This document shows, in pieces, positions 15,450-26,145 of a DNA stretch of 64,000 bases. The first letter of the stretch is position 1, and each line of letters starts with the position of its first letter. Source of the stretch: Aphanomyces cochlioides (Eukaryota; Oomycota; Saprolegniomycetes; Saprolegniales; Verrucalvaceae); assembly GCA_019828595.1 (NCBI GenBank), contig JAHQRK010000014.1, positions 248,001-312,000 of the forward strand, in the 5' to 3' direction. Position numbers and translations under genes: made by a program. Below the pieces are notes generated by a model, which was given only the letters and a program-made list of their open reading frames with translations, made no database searches and was not told where the DNA came from.

Positions 15450-16636
15450 ATGGAGGCCAAAGTGTCAATGAAGATCGTCATGTGGGGACGACGAGTGCGA
15501 AGTCGGCTTTGGCCATACAACACTCGAGAACGAGCTTTCTCATCGTCCAAGGGCGATATGACCACGCCGAGCCTTCAAAAAATCTTTGAAGCTGTCGCAG
15601 CTGGCGAGGTATATTTGGTTCGACCTAGCTTGACGTTCATACTGGTGCAGGTGTCGCCGAGCCAAGCGATGGCCGACTGGCGTGCCATGGAGTACGACGT
15701 GCTCGAAGAATTTGCGAAATTGGACGGACAACGGACTGCACGGACTGGATTCCCCGAAGTGGTGTACAGCGAAGGCAAAACAAACAACCATGTGATCCGG
15801 ATCCTCGATGCAATGAAGAAGACCCAAGAGATGGCAATCGCAACAAGAGTCACAAAGGAGATGGCTCATGCTGTGAAGAGTCATCCCAGCCTTTTGGTAC
15901 GTCAGTCAGGCAGTACAAGTATCTCTGAAAATGCACAGGATATTCACTATTACGACACTGCACGCATTCTTTCCGTCCACGACCGACCTGAGCCCAGTAG
16001 CTCTCAAGTGTGACGTGCTTGTCTGACTCTGTTCCAACCTCCATATTTCTAGGTTGTGTGTGTCCTGGCTGCTGGAACATCTGACTTGCCAGTCGCTGAA
16101 GAAGCTGCCGTGACACTTGGTTCATCATCATGTGTTCACCTTCCATTGACATTGACATGTGCTAGAGCTTTCTGGTGTACAAGTCAAGAGGGTATACGAC
16201 GTCGGCGTCGCTGGTATTCATCGACTTTTGCGGAATCGCCATGTGATTCAAGAAGGTGACGCGATTATCGTCGTTGCTGGCATGGATGGTGCTCTACCTG
16301 GTGTCGTGGTAAACATTTACCTCCTTTTCTCTCTGAAGTCGACTAAAAGGGTGGTTTGACGAGCAAGCCCATCGTTGCTGTTCCAACAAGCGTCGGGTAT
16401 GTCACCGTGGGGTGATCCTGTAGTGGACTAATTTTCCTCTAGATATGGAGCTGCTTTTGGCGGTTTAGCTCCTTTGCTAACGATGCTCAATGCGTGCTCT
16501 CCTGGCGTTGGAGTCGTCAACATCGACAATGGATTTGGAGCTGCAGTGTTAGCCTGTACGTGTTTCAAACTTTACACATCCCATGATGGATTCCACGAAC
16601 TTAGATCGCATTCTTCACAGCCGTCAGAAAGGATGA
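15450..16636 (+). CDS. larB: LarB-like nickel-pincer cofactor synthase
   Basis: Eight exons (15450-15608, 15651-15896, 15939-16007, 16053-16119, 16166-16308, 16350-16396, 16443-16555, 16605-16636) join in frame to 291 aa. In bacteria LarB carboxylates and hydrolyses NaAD to start the nickel-pincer cofactor; the domain is PurE-like. Visible blocks are [96 protein letters not shown] and [20 protein letters not shown]. The Cys in LNACSPG matches the reactive Cys of characterised LarB. A 50-residue leader precedes the domain, with basic residues and Ser, and may target an organelle. Seven introns show it is a settled eukaryotic gene. No LarC or LarE is visible nearby. Confidence 0.85.
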
Positions 16637-17524
16637 AGCATGGTATTCATTACAGGTATAAACACAGGATATAATAAATGCAGAAGTCGCGTCTGGTGGT
16701 TTAATGCGAGACCACGTCAAAGTTCATGCGGGACATGCCATGGGTTTGCGTCCAGTCGTGCATACTGTCCATATCGTATCGCCATTCGTTGTCATCAAGG
16801 CATTCCAGACTCGGCTGTCGGGGCGTCGGTCGGTTCTTTTCCTTCGACGTGGATTGTTTGCTTTCTGCTCTCGGTGGCATCGAAATCGGACATCGTGCGT
16901 CGCCAAATCCGCTGAAATGTAGTGCAATGTTTTCGTGGTTCGTCGCGCCGCCGCCACATAGTCGAGGAAATTCTGGATAGACGATCGGGCAGTTGATATC
17001 GCCCACGCGGATCGACGAGAGAGTGTTCATGTGTGCTTTCGGTCGCAAAAGTTGAAATGTCCACGGCATAGCCGTGGTGACAGAAGAACCATATCAACTT
17101 CAACATTTCGGGGATCTCTGATTGGCTCGATTTTGATAATTCTGCAATCTGATTGGCTTATTCTTTAAACAGGCCATTCCCATACTTACACCACGAGACA
17201 TCTCGCTTTGTGGCGACGAGTCGCAGTGGCAAGATATAGCCACGGCATTGCCACGTGGACAAGAGAGCTTGATGCGTTGAGCATGGTCGCTTTGCTAGCA
17301 CTGTTGCTTTGCCAAGTCGTTTCGTAAAAGAAAAACATGAGAATTGTGATGTGGTCGTTTTAAACATGCACTTGTCCGACCAGATCTTGGACTGTGCATT
17401 TCATTGAAAATGCGATAAAATTCTAGAAAACAGGGTCGATGACGAGGATCCTGCAGGAGGATGAAGAGAGACACAGGCTAAAGACACGACAAGAGTACAT
17501 TACATTGCACATCTACACGACACA
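16637..17524. other. Gap with one unassigned minus-strand frame
   Basis: A 122-codon minus-strand frame (16701-17069, ATG to stop; contains SSIRVGDINCPIVYPEFPRL) is open but has no recognised domain and could be chance or one exon. Inverted CCAAT elements (TGATTGGCT) lie at 17111-17120 and 17149-17157. Nothing else seen. Confidence 0.35.
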
Positions 17525-18106
17525 TCACTCGACTGGGATATCGCTCACGTTTTCATACGGCGTCGTGAGCTTGTCTGAAGACTTTTTCTTCTTGGACTTG
17601 TCGGGCTTTGCCACATTGGCTCGATCAATTTGCAGTTCCAGACCTCGCATAAAACCAGCAGTCATGGGATGCTCCTCTTTCCATCCTTCTTCGTTCCAGA
17701 ATGTGTATAAAGACAATCCGACAATCGAGCCCCACGCCATCGTGGCGAACGCAGCCCACGCTCGATAGCCCGACTCGTCGACGAGTGGAGATGCTCGACG
17801 CGCTCTGTAGAGCTGGGGCGTCATGGTGGACATGCCTGTGCTCTGCATGCGCACGAGCATTGTGTTCAAATCTATCGCGTCAATGCGATCTGTGCGCACG
17901 AGCGCCTTCATATACTCCTTGTGCGCTTCCTGGGACATTGCAAACGGCATCTCTTCAACGCGCTGGATCACAAGCGACGGGTGAATCTTGCCGAGCATTT
18001 GGAGCACACGCAACTGGCGCACCGAGTCTGTTGGATGTTTGTTGGCGTCTTCTACAAGACGCTTGACATAGTTGGAGGCCGTCGCGATGGTTCGGCGACC
18101 GATCAT
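17525..18106 (-). CDS. Hypothetical single-pass membrane protein
   Basis: 193 aa from the first ATG (MIGRRTIATASNYV), although the frame stays open a further 20 codons upstream without an ATG, so a 5' exon is possible. The N-terminal half is helical and basic (LRVLQMLGKIHPSLVIQ, EMPFAMSQEAHKEYMKALV). A hydrophobic segment AWAAFATMAWGSIVGLSLY follows, then a Lys-rich tail (KPDKSKKKKSSDK). Codon use and amino-acid balance look coding. The family was not recognised; a mitochondrial or ER membrane location is possible. An AGCCAATCAAA element lies about 55 bp upstream. Confidence 0.55.
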   Translation of the reverse strand: MIGRRTIATASNYVKRLVEDANKHPTDSVRQLRVLQMLGKIHPSLVIQRVEEMPFAMSQEAHKEYMKALVRTDRIDAIDLNTMLVRMQSTGMSTMTPQLYRARRASPLVDESGYRAWAAFATMAWGSIVGLSLYTFWNEEGWKEEHPMTAGFMRGLELQIDRANVAKPDKSKKKKSSDKLTTPYENVSDIPVE

Positions 18107-18880
18107 ACACTCGACCAGCCAATGCAAAAATGAACCCTCAGTGGATTCTTCGACAAAACCAGCCAATCAAATGCGTTGAAATTATTCCTGATTGAAGTTC
18201 TTAAAATCAGCTCGAAATTTCAACAAATTTATTAAAATTCCAAAATATTTTCCAATTTTGACAAATATGAACCAAGTCCATCTAACTCCATTGAGCTTCC
18301 TTGGCACCACAATAGCCCCTGCACGCTGCGAGCGTGCACGTAGCTATATTCATGCAGCTGTTTATCTACCCTTCCATGTTGCCCCTAGCAGTCGTTTCAA
18401 AGCTTTGGTGGAAAGTGAGTGTCGCAGTGTGGGGGTGGATTGTCACTGGAGTTTTTGCCATGAGACAATGGACGAGAGGACTTTTCAACAGCGGCTCACA
18501 CTTATAATTCAGACTATAAGAACACTTCAAGCCCTTCCGTTGCCATGGATTAATGCTCACACATGTCTAAAAGACTTTTGCAGCTCATGGGGATCTTGGA
18601 TTTCGTGATGGCAAATTGGATGAAAAGATGAGTTGGACACAATCCAACTCTTTCTCAGCGAAGCCCTTTGTAATTATAAAATCGATCTTAATGTTGAATA
18701 TTTCATAAAATTAAGTGCAATTTTGTATCGATCAAGCTATTGTTTATCCGGATATATCCGGAAAACCACCCAATCCACTGGTAGCATTATGTTGAAGACA
18801 TTTCAAGTGTGTGAAACTCTATATCTGTGGCTTGGATGCATATTTACGATTTACTACAACCGAGGATGTGCTTGGGGCGT
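18107..18880. other. Intergenic, contains CCGGATA palindrome
   Basis: No gene supported. TTTATCCGGATATATCCGGA is at 18743-18762. It is not directly upstream of a recognised start; it may serve an unrecognised 5' exon of the 17.5-18.1 kb gene. Confidence 0.4.
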
Positions 18881-21068
18881 TCATTTCATTTCTTCGGCGC
18901 GGCGTTGCTTGACTCGATTGAAATACTCTTGCATGGTCAGCCCCTTGCGTGCTTTCTTCTGTTCTTCCGACACCACAGGGCGTTTCTTGAGCTCCAGTTC
19001 CTGCAGAATTTCGTTCGCCGGTCGAATCGTTGTCCACGTGCCATCTTCTTCCTTGAGTCGTATTGTCTTGTTGGCAATGTCGCCTTCGCCTTCGATTTGG
19101 ACGTCAGCTACGCGTGGTTCGATTTCCATGGCTTGTTGCAATTTTCGCTTGCGTTCAATCTTCACGAGCACGTCTTCGTCTTTCACCGGTGCGACCTTTT
19201 CAGGAATGATGTCATCTGGCAACGCTTCGATTTCTTGCGTCTTGTTGATTGTCATAATACGGCCGTCTTCCAACTTGATAAGCTTGCCGTCTGCTAAATT
19301 GGCTTCGATTTTGTCGCGAGACATAAACATCCGCCGCGATGCCGATGCACGGACATACTGAAGTTTCTGCGCCGCCGACATGCTTTCCATCTGCGCCTTG
19401 TTGGTTTCACTGGCGTCCATGTCTCGCTTCATATTGATTTCACGATTCCGCGCGTTGATTTCATTAATACGCTGGACATCGTCGGGCTTGATGGCAAGAC
19501 GCTGTTCGTTCGCCCGCCGAACTTTTTCCAAGCGTTCTTCGAGCTCCATCGCTTTCGAGTAATTGCCAACACCTTTCGCCGCCTCAACGTCGCGCTCAAG
19601 GCGGACTCGCTCGACGCCTAGATTTCGTTGGAAAATCATGGGAAAAATCAATCTCTACCGAGCGCGACGTGGCTCAAACCAACCGCTTTTTTACGGTTGA
19701 CCATTTGAGTGACTTCTTCGTCCGTGTACTTGTGTCGCTTGGGGATCTCTCCGTTCATTGCATATAATTTCTTCACTTGGTCTTTCGTGGGGAGCGAGAG
19801 ACCAACCTTTTGCCGAAAGAATCGCCAGTGAAGAAATTCTTTCTCGGTCAAACTATGGTTGGACAATACAGAGAGCGCCCACGCTCGTTTTTCTTTGCCA
19901 TAGGCGAGCATCACACCCGTCTTGGTTGTTTCGCCGAGGAATTTGTACTCCTTGTCCAAGATGCACGTATGCAGCACTTCACAAAACCGATAGACGCGCT
20001 CACCATCTTCTTTGTCTTCAATCGCGACTTTGCAGTAGTTGCCTTTGACCAACTTGCCAAAGAATGGCTCGAAGTAATACTTTTCAAACCACACGCGACG
20101 TTTTAAGAGGTACTACCGCATGCATAAAGCAAAAATAAGCCAACGGGGAGCTTTACCGCTTGTGCGTGCCGTAATTCCAATGGACCAGAGACGTCTGGTT
20201 CTTCCAATTCAACATGATCTGGGTCTTTCGACGATTGGACTGCATCCCCGCGGCTGCTGCTCGAAGTTGCAGATGGCTTGGACGACGAGGATTCAGCAAC
20301 AGTTCGCTGTAGTTCTTTACGTCGACGACGTTTTTCAGCCAGCTCACGATTTGTTTCACCGCCTTCGTAATCGTCGTCGTCGTCATCGTTGCCAAAACGT
20401 TTGCTCAAAATAGACGACTTGGCACTCTTGTCGCCTTGTTTGATCGACTTCAAATTGGACAGCGCGGATTTACGACTGTCTGCATCCTTGTTACGCAATC
20501 GACGACTTGGCACATCGTTGTCTTCGAGTGCTTCCTTCTCGCTCTCGAGTTTTTTCTTCAGGGCTAATTCCTTGCTTTTCTTTGTCTGCGATTCGTAGTG
20601 TTCCCTGAACAATAAATATGAGCAAAAGAAGCAGGATGATAATATCATCACGTACAAGATCAGGGCTTCTTTCTCGACTTCGTTGAGACCTTTGAGCTTT
20701 TCTGGGTCGATCTCTTCAATCTTGGGTTCCGTCGTGCCATCATCGTCGATGATCTTCTTTGCAGGTTTTTTCACGGCCGGTTTGACAGGCTTCGACGGCG
20801 ATTTCTTCTTAGGTGCCTTTTCTGCCTTGACTTTAGGCTTTGCTTTAGGTTTCTCTTTCTTGGGTTTCTCGTCCTCGCTTTCGCTTTCACTACCGCTCCC
20901 ACTTTCACTTTCGCTTCCAGAATCGCTGTCGCTGCCACTTCCAGAGTCACTACCACTCCCAGAATCGCTGCCAGACTCGCTTCCGCTGCCAGAATCACTT
21001 CCACTGCCACTGCCGCTTTCGCTGGCACTTCCACTTTCACTGTCGCTCTCCTCGATCCGCTTCGCCAT
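18881..21068 (-). CDS. RTF1: RTF1, PAF1-complex subunit
   Basis: A transcription-elongation factor that recruits the histone H2B ubiquitination machinery and binds Spt5. The N-terminus is an extended Ser-Glu/Ser-Asp-Gly tract (residues about 6-68), followed by Lys/Pro-rich linkers, as in RTF1. The Plus3 domain begins at VWFEKYYFEPFFGKLVKGN and contains YRFCEVLHT, YKFLGETTKTGVML and RAWALSVLSNHSLTEKEF. After it comes the coiled region GVERVRLERDVEAAKGVGNY and KAMELEERLEKV, typical of the RTF1 C-terminus. Introns at about 20585-20640, 20107-20150 and 19620-19665 join in frame (EALIL/EHYESQ, RHAQA/YLLKRRV, HVAL/GVERV). Start and stop are clear. The gene is missing nothing recognisable. Confidence 0.93.
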
Positions 21069-21586
21069 GTGATCGCCGCAAAAACCTTTGTGAGTTGATT
21101 AGAACTTGCGTTTTGTATACTATAGTGAATGATATTGGTGACTAATTTTAAATCAAGAATTACCACAAATATGCAAATCCATTTTAAATATATTTGAAAA
21201 ATCGAAATTTCTCTTTTATGCAGAATAAATTCCAAACATGAAAAATTGTGGCCTTCCTCCTGAAAAGACTTGAAAAGTCGCTACAGTAAATTAGAGCTTC
21301 TTTTGGACTGCCTCCTGCAGTTGCATTACGTCTATCCTTTTCCACTGCGTTGAATGGTGCATATCTGATGTTTTCACATTTATTTAAATAATAGGAAATT
21401 GGTCATATTTTTATCCGTTGGCAATTCTCGAAATATTTAATTATTTGCATATTTTTTACATTTTTTCAATTCTTGGAATTATCCGAAATTCTGCTAATTC
21501 AAAAAAATGCGCGAAAAGAGCACATCCCGATGGACTTTCTGGCCGATGCGGCTCTATAAAAATGGTAGCTCACCAAGTATTCTCCT
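21069..21586. other. Intergenic, AT-rich
   Basis: Between the RTF1 start and the end of the first RNase III-like gene. No gene or clear motif seen. Confidence 0.5.
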
Positions 21587-22659
21587 TCATGGGCTTTGTT
21601 TATCCAGGTCATCCCACATCTGAAGTGCTTGCACCGCGAGAGTCCTTTGAGCAGTCTTGAAGTTGCGAGCTGTCGTCGAGGAAAATAGTATTCCATCCAC
21701 AAACAAGGTTATGCGATGCTCTTGGTTTCCTGTTTCCCTAGATGCAAATTGTCCCTGCAGGAGTAACACAGCAACGTACTTTTCAAATCGGAGCTGGCGG
21801 TTGGATAAGCGAGCTCGTGTTTCCAATTCGCCCATAGGATTTACATCGTCCGAGTCCGATTGCAGCGCCATGGCCACAGCTCCAGGTAAGACACGTGTGT
21901 TTGTAAACTCGATCGCTCGTGCAATGCCCTGTCCAGGCTCGTTAGAGCAAATCTAATCTTAAGTTGTACCTGATCCAACGCAACAGCGCCAATAAGACCT
22001 TCGACAGCATTGGCATGGATTGTTTCCATCATGCTGGCTCGGTTGCTCGAATCTTCGGGATACAGGTTTTCGATTGACGAGCCTAAGAGCATGGCAGATG
22101 CCAAGTCCCATTGCGAAGCAACGTGTGCGAGGTTGGAGTTGCGCACCACGACCGATCGCAACAGTGTCAATTGACCTTCTTGGGCAAGTGGATACGCTTG
22201 GAAGAGGTAGAGTGCAACACAGGAGCCAAGGACTGAGTCGCCAAGCCATTCCAAAGATCGATTTGAGACCCGATTCGATGGAAATCGATCAATAGCATGG
22301 GCTGGAAAGCGACTGAAATGCGTTAGAGCACATTGCAAATGGAGAACGTTCTGGAAACGCCAATCCAGTCGCGTTTGTAGTTTGTCAAGCGTTTCCATCC
22401 AGTCTGAAGGCATCGATGCATATTTCTACACAATTGCAGGAACGATTGCATTGCCGCATACCTTGAAATGCGCTTGGGTCACATTCTGCCAGTCAGGATT
22501 GGTCGACGGATGGAGAATCTGCTGAGAGTCGAGCAATTGATCGTGCATATCTTTGATGTTGATGCTTCTCTTCATGGGTTGAAACTTTCCATCGCTGACG
22601 CTCGATTTCCATCGCAAATGCCGCCGCACGACGCTGGGTCTCGTTGTGCGTCCAAGCAT
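21587..22659 (-). CDS. RNase III-fold protein A (tandem pair)
   Basis: The first exon is basic (MLGRTTRPSVVRRHLRWKSS), consistent with a mitochondrial presequence, followed by MKRSINIKDMHDQLL. Across an intron comes the RNase III domain: HLQCALTHFSRFPAHAI, the signature NRSLEWLGDSVLGSCVALYL, EGQLTLLRSVVVRNSNLA and HANAVEGLIGAVALDQ. A C-terminal alpha/beta part (RITLFVDGILFSSTTARNFK, AVQALQMW) resembles a degenerate dsRNA-binding domain. Canonical RNase III has Asp before the second Glu (A-D-x-x-E); here it is Asn (HANAVE), so catalysis is doubtful. This recalls mitoribosomal mL44, an inactive RNase III relative, but activity cannot be excluded. It is a tandem paralogue of the next gene, same strand, 574 bp apart. 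Confidence 0.75.
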
Positions 22660-23233
22660 CTCCAACAGATTCCAAATAAAAAGACTAACTTTCGCTGGAC
22701 AAGGTATTTCAAATAAATTACCTTAATTAAAGCATATTTATGGTATTTGAATGACCTTAAATATAAAGAAACTTGTAATAATAGTATGAGGATAACTCGA
22801 TCGAGGTTAACAGTAACTCAAGACTAACTCTTCGCTAGAAGCTGTTTATGCAAAAAGCATGTTATGCTCTGTAGCTCATTGTCCTAAAGGAGAGGCCAGG
22901 GATATTTCTTCCGTTTGTCTTGAGTTAAGTGACAAGAATGTCATTGAAAAAAGCTACTGGTAACACTTATCACGTTAACGCTAACGTTATGCAAAGACTA
23001 CCAGGCGTCCTTGTTCCTTCGTTAATGATGAGTCTTCGTATTAATCCCTCGCGTTAAAGAAGACAACAACTTCTTATTGAACTCTACTTTTACTAAAGTG
23101 TTAACGTGAAGTGCCGCAACTTTCTTATCCTAATACAGTAAGCCTATAACGGATTTGACTCTCAACCCCAACGAGTCGATCTAACTAGTTAACGGTGTCT
23201 AGAGAGAGAAGGTCAAGGTGATTCGTCTTGCTT
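22660..23233. other. Intergenic between RNase III-like paralogues
   Basis: No gene seen. Contains repeated GTTAAC/TTAACG words (22808-23190), including CACGTTAACGCTAACGTTA near 22972. Confidence 0.45.
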
Positions 23234-24438
23234 TTAGTCGTATTTGAGCTCAGGATGCGTCCGGTCCAGCGTTTCCAAGACATGACTCGCAATCACTCGC
23301 TGAATGTCTTTGTAATTACCGCCCGTCTCGCGCATGATGAGTTTGTTGTCCACATAAAGCGCCACGTCGTGCACAAGTTCAGTCTTAGATCTACCACAGA
23401 GCCATGAATATGGTCAAGAGCGACAGAAGCAACCGGTCGTAGCGAACGACTCGCTTTTGTGTCGTTAAGCGGCGTTGTAGCTCACTGACTGGGTCCCAAT
23501 TTCGAGAATGAAGGGCGAGTTCAATGGCCACGGGCAAAACGCGGGTGTTGACGAATTCCATCGCGAGAGCCATGCCCTAAACAAATTTTCAGCTTCGACT
23601 GATCATTTGGATTACCTTGTCGACAAAGACAGCGCCAATCAAGGATTCGACAGCGCTTGCGTAGATTGTTTGCCGCATGCTGCTCGCAGCATCCGTCTCA
23701 TCTGTCTCGGATTGGGCGACGCGAGAACCGGTGAGAATGGCAGGAGGAAGATTCAGATGCATCGAGATTTGGCATAAAATTGAGTTGTTGATCAGGGCGG
23801 ATCGGAGTTGCGTCAATTGACCTTCCTGTGTCAGCGGATACGACTGGAAGAGGTAAATTGCAACGCAAGTGTTGAGAATCGAGTCACCGAGCCATTCAAG
23901 CGAGCGGTTTGCAATGCGGTTAGATGGAAAGTTTGGAATGGTATTGGAGCGAAAGCGACTGAAGTGCGTCAATGCGCATTCCAGATGGATGATATCGTCG
24001 AAATGCCAGTCCCATTCGTCTTGTAGCTGTTCAAGCTGGTCGTGCCACCCCGTCGGCAAGCTTGCGTATTGCTACTCAGTAATTGAGTTCAATTGCACAG
24101 CAAAACATTCGTCACCTCGAAGTGGGAATGTTTCATGAGTTGCCATAATGGATTACTGGAGGGATCCATGATTTGCTGAGTCATCAAAGGGATCTTGTGC
24201 ATATCATGGACTGATACATTCTTCTTAAGCTGCGGCGCATTGTTGGGATGCGCCATTTCTTCCTTCAATCTACTCCAGACATGAGCCTCTAATGATCAAG
24301 GACACGCGATCCGCGAAAGGCGAGAAGGATCTCTTTCGATGGTAGGAATACGTACGTCATCTCGTGTTGAATCTTGGCCGCTAGTTCCTCGAGATTCGCT
24401 TGATGGAGCCCCGCTTCATCCAGTCCCGTGTCGTCCAT
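23234..24438 (-). CDS. RNase III-fold protein B (tandem pair)
   Basis: Exons join as MDDTGLDEAGLHQANL...HEMTY, AHVWSRLKEEMAHPNN...VSVHDMHKIPLM, then QYASLPTGWHDQLEQL. The RNase III domain shows HLECALTHFSRFRSNT, NRSLEWLGDSILNTCVAIYL, EGQLTQLRSALINNS and YASAVESLIGAVFVDK. The C-terminal part (VALYVDNKLIMRETGG, KDIQRVIASHVLETL) looks dsRNA-binding-like. As in paralogue A, the canonical catalytic Asp is replaced, here by Ser (YASAVE). Unlike A, the N-terminus is acidic, not presequence-like, so the two may act in different compartments. Stop codon is TAA at 23234 and start ATG at 24438; introns are about 45-65 nt. Confidence 0.75.
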
Positions 24439-24885
24439 GACGCAATTGACAAGACAGTGCACAATTCAAACTCATTTCCTCTATATTTCATTAAAGTATA
24501 ATTCAAAATGTACTTAATCAAAATATAACCCTTTCGGCGCTGATATAAAAATATAGTGGTAAGTTTTTCAAGAATGTGAAAACTTTGAATAACCCGTGGA
24601 TTGACATGATTTGATTAACTTGCGATCTTGAAGAGTCACATGCAATTTGGACATGATGCTCCAGGACAGAGGAGACTTTAATCGCCTTCGATGCATAAAG
24701 AAACGTGTAGAAGAGGCGTTTTCATGGTCTAATCACGCAGAAACCTAATGAAATGGAGTATGGGACTGTGGCCACGTGAAAGTCACCTCGACACCGGTTC
24801 ACGACATGCAGATGCCGCCACCAAGGAGGATTTGATCCTGCAGATTGAAATACGTCGATTGTATTTGTACACTTAGATTGATAAA
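24439..24885. other. Intergenic
   Basis: Between RNase III-like B and chitinase. No gene or strong motif seen. Confidence 0.45.
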
Positions 24886-26145
24886 TTAATCTCCGCACCA
24901 TGTCAAGCCAGCGACACTGAGGCATTGTTGAACATTCCAGCCCTTGTAGCATGCATTGGTCGGAGCGTAGTAGCAGTTGGTGCAGCCATTACAAGCCGCA
25001 GAAGCAGCTACAGGAATCGGTTTGGCAATTGCAGCAACTGGGCTTGGTTTGTCAGTAGCAATTACAACTGGCGTAGTCGTTGTGGTTGGCACGAATGTGG
25101 GGAACGATTCACTGTCCAAAGAGTCAAGAACTCCTCGTGCATGCGTCGAAAAGGCAAAGTTATCGACGCGATCCCAGTTGATCGACCACGACATGAGACC
25201 TCGAAAGTCACTGTACGCTCTCTTGGGCCTGATTGTATCGCAGCCAACACCATGCGTCAAGCATGTCAACGCCCTTGTGACGACATCTTGAGAAGCATAT
25301 CCTTGTCCTGCCGATGCTTTTCCAGACGGAAGGCCAATTGCAACTTGGTCGGCACGAAGAGGCTTAAAATTGAACCCTTGGCCCCATTGCGCGGTGAATC
25401 CCTCCAAAAGCATGAGACTGCCGCCTACTAAGCCATCGATGGTGCCTTCGTGGAGATATCGTCCATCAGGGTACGTCAACCCATTGTTGTTGTAATACTG
25501 CACGTGAAGCTGCGTGAGTTCATCGCGGAGGCCGTCAATAATCGCCAAGTATGAGCCCCAGAGGCCTCCCCACTGACCAAATCCACCTTGGACGTAAGGA
25601 TGCTCAGGTGCCATGCTCAAGTAGAACGAAGGACCGACGCGCTGCTTGAGTTTCTTGACGCCATCGATGAGGTTTTGGACAATCGGAGCGTCGAGTCGGA
25701 CACCGTTCTCCAAGTCAAGGTCAATACCATCAAAGCCAAACTTTTGAATGAGGCTGGCTAAGCTCTCGACAAAGTTGATGGTCTCTCGAGTGTCTTGGAG
25801 TGTGATCGAGCCTTTCTCGCCTCCAAGCGACAGCACAACCTTCTTGCCCGTAGCTTGGAGAAGTTTGACATCGGCTATGAATTGATCTTGAGTGCCAGCA
25901 GTTGGGTCTACTGTAAAACTCAACCGGCCGTCGCCTAAACTCTCGGCAAAGGCAACATTCACGACATCCCACGTGCTGGCGTTCACTTGGTGCAATGGAA
26001 AGGCATCCCCCGATGGATTGGCAAAGTTGTGCCAGTAGCCAACGAGCGTATGCCTCGGCAGCCCGAATTTTGTCGTGTCAGCGTCGACAACGAAGCTCCC
26101 AGCGGCGAGCACGAGCGCAATCGCGGAAAGAGCTGTGGCTTTCAT
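24886..26145 (-). CDS. Secreted GH18 chitinase with Cys-rich tail
   Basis: Single exon, 419 aa. The product is predicted to hydrolyse beta-1,4-GlcNAc chains and be secreted. The chosen ATG gives a classic signal peptide (MKATALSAIALVLAAGSFVV); the frame is open upstream to another Met but that would bury the signal. The GH18 barrel has HTLVGYWHNF, KKVVLSLGGEKGS and the catalytic DGIDLDLENG (DxxDxDxE), then LSMAPEHPYVQGG, LHVQYYNNNG and GLMSWSINWDRVDN. A Thr/Pro linker (TTTTTPVVIATDKPSP) leads to a 35-residue module with eight cysteines (CNGCTNCYYAPTNACYKGW, then C and C), probably carbohydrate-binding. The length and order fit oomycete and fungal class III/V enzymes. It may act in self wall remodelling or on host or fungal chitin. 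Confidence 0.93.
   Translation of the reverse strand: MKATALSAIALVLAAGSFVVDADTTKFGLPRHTLVGYWHNFANPSGDAFPLHQVNASTWDVVNVAFAESLGDGRLSFTVDPTAGTQDQFIADVKLLQATGKKVVLSLGGEKGSITLQDTRETINFVESLASLIQKFGFDGIDLDLENGVRLDAPIVQNLIDGVKKLKQRVGPSFYLSMAPEHPYVQGGFGQWGGLWGSYLAIIDGLRDELTQLHVQYYNNNGLTYPDGRYLHEGTIDGLVGGSLMLLEGFTAQWGQGFNFKPLRADQVAIGLPSGKASAGQGYASQDVVTRALTCLTHGVGCDTIRPKRAYSDFRGLMSWSINWDRVDNFAFSTHARGVLDSLDSESFPTFVPTTTTTPVVIATDKPSPVAAIAKPIPVAASAACNGCTNCYYAPTNACYKGWNVQQCLSVAGLTWCGD

Noticed and set aside
20683..21072. Plus-strand Leu/Ser/Pro-rich frame opposite RTF1
   Set aside because: Shadow of the Ser-Glu/Asp-Gly repeats of RTF1, which has a recognised Plus3 domain downstream.
22975..23195. CRISPR-like or tandem array from repeated GTTAAC words
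   Set aside because: No regular repeat-spacer spacing; eukaryotic context.
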